Positions 61,023 to 64,000 of a stretch of DNA of 64,000 bases are shown here, in pieces (the stretch's first letter is position 1; each line of letters begins with the position of its first letter). Source of the stretch: Candidatus Poseidoniaceae archaeon (GTDB taxonomy: Archaea > Thermoplasmatota > Poseidoniia > Poseidoniales > Poseidoniaceae). The DNA is taken from assembly GCA_949373095.1 (NCBI GenBank), contig CASIBY010000003.1, positions 109,631-173,630 of the forward strand, written 5' to 3'. The notes below the pieces were generated by a model. It made no database searches and was not told the origin of the DNA. It saw nothing but the letters and a program-made list of their open reading frames with translations. Position numbers and translations under genes: made by a program.

Positions 61023-62504
61023 GTGAGCAAGATTCGTAAGAAAATTTCAAACGAAGCGTTTGAACTTGTGGCGACCGGGTTGGTTGAAGCATTGGAACGA
61101 GGCACTATCGCTTGGCCCCTCCCTTCTCCGCCAATGAGCGACCCAGATTTCCCGGCTATCGCCCCTACATCGCCTCACGTTCTATTTGAGCAAGGCCTTG
61201 GAATTCTAAATGTTGATCGTGGCATGTTTGACCGCCATCTGAATTCCGTAGTTGACCTCATTGTGCCTCACAGAATGAACCTCAGTGACGATCCTTTCGA
61301 AATTCATGAGCGGTGGCTAAAACGCCGTATGAATGAAGTGTCAAACCGTCTTTTGTTTTGCATCGCCACCGATTGGTTGGCCCAAGCCTTTGACCCGCAC
61401 GCACCCAATACCGACCGATGGTGGCTTAGCATCGCTTTGCTTAACGGGCTTTCAACCGTACCTCACGGTCAATCCGTTCACCAAGGATACCACCTCGTTG
61501 AATCTATTGCACTCGCTGAGCGTCCTGGAACATGGCATACCCAGCCCGATGCTGGACCAGCGCATATGGATTGGAACCCTACCGCAGTTATCCCGCGAAT
61601 GTCAACGGTTGTCGTGGCCCACACACAAGGTGTTGAGGCGGCAGTTTGGCTTCTTGAACGCCTAGAAAACAGTGATTCTCCACGGCGCCTGCTTTTGATG
61701 CAATGGATTCGCCTGTTGATGGAACGAAAACCTTTGATTGAACCGTTAGGCCTGAAAGAAATTCTGTTGAGAAGGGCAGCCGATGAAGACCCTGAAATTG
61801 CAGCGTATGTCACGCTTTGTCTTGCAAAATCCGTTGAAGCCGACCGCGACTTTGGACTGGAACTCACACATCGGCTTCATGCCAGAGAGGAGCCTTTGGT
61901 TCGGCGCGGTTTAGCCGATGTGCTGACCCGATTGTTCCGCCGACTTGGTGAAGACGCAATCCCGTTTCTCAATGATATGCTCGATTCAGAAGACGAAAGT
62001 GTGTTGGCTGCAGCAAGTTCAACCGTTGGTGATTTGAAGTATCTCGACAAGGATCAATGGGCTGACCGTTTAGCAACCCTCGCTCACCACCCCTTGGCCA
62101 TAGTACGGCGAAATCTTGTTCCAAACCTTAGGGAGTACATTGAGTATGACTCGACTGACGCAAGAGGACTTCTTCACCAACTTTGGTGTGATGGCGACGA
62201 AGTCGTCCGAACCCGACTACGAGAACTACTGATTCGTATGGAGGAGGTTGACTCCGACCAGTTTGCCCAGCGAATAACAGGACTTTACGAGCACAAAGCC
62301 GACCTTGAACCGCTGTGGGAAATCCTCACTCTCCGCCGCCCAGAGCGTTGCGAATCATGGAAGACATGGCTATCCCAAGGCGGCTCTCATCCTACCACGC
62401 CACAGAAACAACTCCCCCAATCAACGTTGGAAGAACCAGGAGAGCTTCCGGAATTAGGTGCTGCACTCGATGTCCTTGACCAAGAACTTGGCTTCCTTGA
62501 CTGA
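61023..62504 (+). CDS. HEAT-repeat-like helical protein, 493 aa
   Basis: Starts with GTG (SKIRKKISNEAFELVATGLV); a TTG two codons earlier is open. From about residue 210 the protein is an array of helical pairs, for example RRAADEDPEIAAYVTLCLAK, REEPLVRRGLADVLTRLFRR, DSEDESVLAAASSTVGDLKY and HHPLAIVRRNLVPNLREYIE, typical of HEAT or PBS-lyase repeats that mediate protein contacts. The N-terminal 200 residues are less regular. The C-terminus is acidic. It follows tfb by 38 nt. A scaffold role is likely; the partner is not known. Confidence 0.7.
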   Translation: MSKIRKKISNEAFELVATGLVEALERGTIAWPLPSPPMSDPDFPAIAPTSPHVLFEQGLGILNVDRGMFDRHLNSVVDLIVPHRMNLSDDPFEIHERWLKRRMNEVSNRLLFCIATDWLAQAFDPHAPNTDRWWLSIALLNGLSTVPHGQSVHQGYHLVESIALAERPGTWHTQPDAGPAHMDWNPTAVIPRMSTVVVAHTQGVEAAVWLLERLENSDSPRRLLLMQWIRLLMERKPLIEPLGLKEILLRRAADEDPEIAAYVTLCLAKSVEADRDFGLELTHRLHAREEPLVRRGLADVLTRLFRRLGEDAIPFLNDMLDSEDESVLAAASSTVGDLKYLDKDQWADRLATLAHHPLAIVRRNLVPNLREYIEYDSTDARGLLHQLWCDGDEVVRTRLRELLIRMEEVDSDQFAQRITGLYEHKADLEPLWEILTLRRPERCESWKTWLSQGGSHPTTPQKQLPQSTLEEPGELPELGAALDVLDQELGFLD

Positions 62505-62924
62505 TTACTCTTCTTCATCAAGAGCAAGAGGCCCTTTGGTAATTGACCAAACATAACATCCGTTAAACAGCGCAAGTGATCCGATCAGAGCAAGAATCAA
62601 TCCAGCCGGCTCTGGAGCAACGCCATCGGCATCAAATAATGAGATCAAGCGAGTCACGACCAGGCAAGCCAGGCCGAAAACCACGACTGACAACCATGTG
62701 TCTTCTGGAGTCTCCCATCTGTCAACAGTGGGGGCAATTCCAAATCGTCCAAATGTACGCTCATACCAAGCCAGATACAAACATGAAAGGCCCGCTAATC
62801 CGAGGACGCCACGGCTAAATGAAGCGGAATCCCACGGCCCTGAAGGGGCAACATCGAGGAAGGTCTGTACCACAAGCACCGCCCCTGCTACCGTGAGGGA
62901 AATTGAGACGGTTTTTGCCTCCAT
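62505..62924 (-). CDS. four-helix membrane protein of unknown function
   Basis: From the ATG at 62924 (MEAKTVSISLTVAGAVLVVQ) it has 139 residues and four helices, including GVLGLAGLSCLYLAWYERTF, WLSVVVFGLACLVVTRLISL and GLILALIGSLALFNGCYVWS, with an acidic C-terminal end (LALDEEE). The frame extends upstream to 63023 across the divergent gene's start; those codons encode a Cys/Arg-rich, non-membrane piece, so I excluded them. Tail-to-tail with the HEAT-like gene, sharing adjoining stops. Confidence 0.6.
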   Translation of the reverse strand: MEAKTVSISLTVAGAVLVVQTFLDVAPSGPWDSASFSRGVLGLAGLSCLYLAWYERTFGRFGIAPTVDRWETPEDTWLSVVVFGLACLVVTRLISLFDADGVAPEPAGLILALIGSLALFNGCYVWSITKGPLALDEEE

Positions 62925-62976
62925 GCTTCTTGCGTGGTGGGCCACGCTTGAAAGCCTGTGCCTTTGTCGCAGTACC

Positions 62977-63840
62977 ATGCAGCATGTTCGTGACGCTCTG
63001 ATTGTGGCCGGAGGCTTAGGCACTCGGATGTTCCCAGTAAGTGCTATTCAACCTAAGGAAACTCTCCCCCTTGTTGATGTTCCATTGCTAACACACTTGG
63101 TCATGGAAGCCAAGAATGCAGGAGCAACTCGTCTTCACATTATTCTCTCTCCTCGAAAAAACCTCGGAGATTTTCTTGCCGACCGTTCTGACCTAGCGTC
63201 TATGAGGCCCGAACTCGATGCAACTCTATTCAACATCACAAAAGATATCGAGGTGTTTACCCACATTCAACATGAAGCCAAGGGTATTGGAAATGCACTA
63301 CAGTGTGCTCTACATGCGGTTGAAGGGCCCATGCTGGTATTGCTTGGGGATAACGTTCTGATGGACACCCACAGCCCAACAACGGCCTTCGCCCCATCTA
63401 CTGCTTCACAGCGGTTGGTTGAACAATTCAACCAGCACGGTCAAGCAACCGTTGGATTGATGGAAGTCCCAGAGGACCAAGTGAGTCATTATGGGATTGT
63501 TTCCATGACTGAGAGCACCATCACCGGAATGGTTGAGAAACCGACCCTGGCTAAAGCACCAAGTCGTATGGCAATGTGTGGCCGATACGTATTCCCAGAC
63601 ACAACCCAAGTCCTGTTGGAAGAGTATTCGTATGAACGATATGGGGATTTGCAAACCATTGCTCTACAAGAGCATTGGATGAATGAAGGAACCCTTCATG
63701 GCGTTCTTCTGGATGAAATGCAATGGTATGATTCAGGCTCTCCACTTTTGTGGCTTCAGGCCCAAGTTGACCATGCACTACGCCGGCCGGAATATTCGGA
63801 AGCCATGCGCAACTGGCTTCAAGAGCGTTTGAAGGATTAA
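62977..63840 (+). CDS. sugar nucleotidyltransferase (GalU / RmlA-like)
   Basis: Transfers a nucleotidyl group to a sugar 1-phosphate, making UDP-glucose or a similar activated sugar for glycans. VRDALIVAGGLGTRMFPVSA carries the G-G-x-G-T-R-x pyrophosphorylase motif, IQPKETLPLVDVPLLTHLVM the P-K-x-x-x-P-V segment, and VLLGDNVLMD the sugar/metal Asp. The downstream body includes GIVSMTESTITGMVEKPTLA (E-K-P). Length 287 fits GalU. The ATG at 62977 matches the family start; the open frame before it is spurious. It may feed the surface-protein glycosylation suggested by the GT-C-like gene. Confidence 0.85.
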   Translation: MQHVRDALIVAGGLGTRMFPVSAIQPKETLPLVDVPLLTHLVMEAKNAGATRLHIILSPRKNLGDFLADRSDLASMRPELDATLFNITKDIEVFTHIQHEAKGIGNALQCALHAVEGPMLVLLGDNVLMDTHSPTTAFAPSTASQRLVEQFNQHGQATVGLMEVPEDQVSHYGIVSMTESTITGMVEKPTLAKAPSRMAMCGRYVFPDTTQVLLEEYSYERYGDLQTIALQEHWMNEGTLHGVLLDEMQWYDSGSPLLWLQAQVDHALRRPEYSEAMRNWLQERLKD

Positions 63841-64000
63841 CGTTGCCCTGGTTTCCAAAAGGTGAGCGGCTCGGGTTGATCGCCCTGTGCTCGGCGTAGA
63901 GCGAGATGGTCAGCACGTTCGTTCCAGCGGTGACCCCGGTGTGCTCTCACATGCGCCCATGTCAGCGGCCGTAATCCTGCAACTTCTCTCCAGAGCAATT
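63837..64000 (-). CDS. rnhA: ribonuclease HI, partial (C-terminal part)
   Basis: Degrades RNA in RNA-DNA hybrids. The visible C-terminal 53 residues include LTWAHVRAHRGHRWNERADH and LALRRAQG, the signature V-x-x-H-x-G-x-x-x-N-E-R-A-D with the catalytic-flexible His and a metal-binding Asp. The remainder lies beyond the window. Its stop overlaps the convergent nucleotidyltransferase stop. Archaeal RNase HI is less universal than RNase HII, so its presence is mildly notable. Confidence 0.8.
   Translation of the reverse strand, partial: LLWREVAGLRPLTWAHVRAHRGHRWNERADHLALRRAQGDQPEPLTFWKPGQR

Noticed and set aside
62698-62976. Long upstream extension of the nucleotidyltransferase gene
   Set aside because: The extra 93 residues overlap the divergent membrane-protein gene and have no family match, while the ATG at 62977 starts at the exact family N-terminus.
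1-64000. Prophage, transposon or CRISPR-Cas content
   Set aside because: No integrase, transposase, capsid, Cas-like protein, spacer array or flanking direct repeats were found; the AT-rich stretch has only small orphan genes.

Overview
The window looks like a chromosomal segment of a marine planktonic archaeon, most probably Marine Group II (Candidatus Poseidoniales, Thermoplasmatota). Evidence seen in the sequence: archaeal information-processing genes (TFB, RNA polymerase subunit Rpo12, an RFC-type clamp loader, DNA topoisomerase VI A and B), archaeal-type Dph5, Trm5 and Taw1, a separate GMP synthase glutaminase subunit, a geranylgeranyl reductase family protein, TATA boxes 25-40 nt upstream of start codons, and giant secreted surface proteins. 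Lineage is inference; no rRNA gene is present. By eye the base composition is near 50% GC, with an AT-rich stretch at about 53.5-60 kb.

Layout. 1-9.7 kb: partial OMP decarboxylase, a lipoprotein S15 peptidase, eukaryote-type (GSII) glutamine synthetase, a minus-strand run (SemiSWEET, NERD protein, HAD phosphatase, geranylgeranyl reductase-like flavoprotein), then EamA transporter, cystathionine gamma-synthase-like enzyme and LysE exporter. 9.7-18.4 kb: an unrecognised 581-aa protein, PqqB-like metallo-beta-lactamase fold protein, sodium:solute symporter with an extra C-terminal domain, Dph5 divergent from Trm5, a 41-aa zinc ribbon, a secreted M24 peptidase and GMP synthase subunit A. 18.4-26.3 kb: a 930-aa surface protein with LDL-receptor-A-like motifs, tRNA-Asp, a class II aldolase-domain protein with a GPPS repeat, a three-repeat polyubiquitin-like gene, a SANT/Myb-like protein, Rpo12, RFC subunit and tRNA-Arg. 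26.3-37.5 kb: membrane protein, FrdA/SdhA-like flavoprotein, HIT protein, PlsC-like acyltransferase and a 1673-aa vWA surface protein. 37.5-51 kb: ArsR-like regulator, topoisomerase VI A/B, aconitase-family enzyme, AlkB-like monooxygenase, two tandem paralogous microproteins, an AbrB-PhoU regulator divergent from a Pit-DUF47 phosphate transporter, and Taw1. 51-60 kb: GT-C-like membrane glycosyltransferase, cytochrome b561, an SPFH (band 7) cassette with several tiny genes, and small AT-rich orphan genes. 60-64 kb: TFB, HEAT-like protein, nucleotidyltransferase, partial RNase HI.

Most novel candidate: the gene at 23911-24543. It encodes three near-identical 69-residue units, each ending in Leu-Val-Gly-Gly, with a short Asn-His-Cys tail after the last Gly-Gly. 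The last 32 residues of each unit align without gaps to ubiquitin residues 45-76 by eye. This is the arrangement of eukaryotic polyubiquitin genes, but no E1, E2, E3 or deubiquitinase is visible in the window.

Three genes between 41.8 and 47 kb (topoisomerase VI B, the aconitase-family enzyme, the AbrB-PhoU regulator) are each broken by a shift that would be repaired by removing one base. I describe each as one gene with a frameshift; assembly error is the likeliest cause, with programmed +1 frameshifting as the alternative. Stretches with no supported gene longer than 200 bases are 2094-2352 (AT-rich promoter region), 49393-49611 (one hairpin), 54892-55264 (see feature) and 59062-59331 (nothing recognised).
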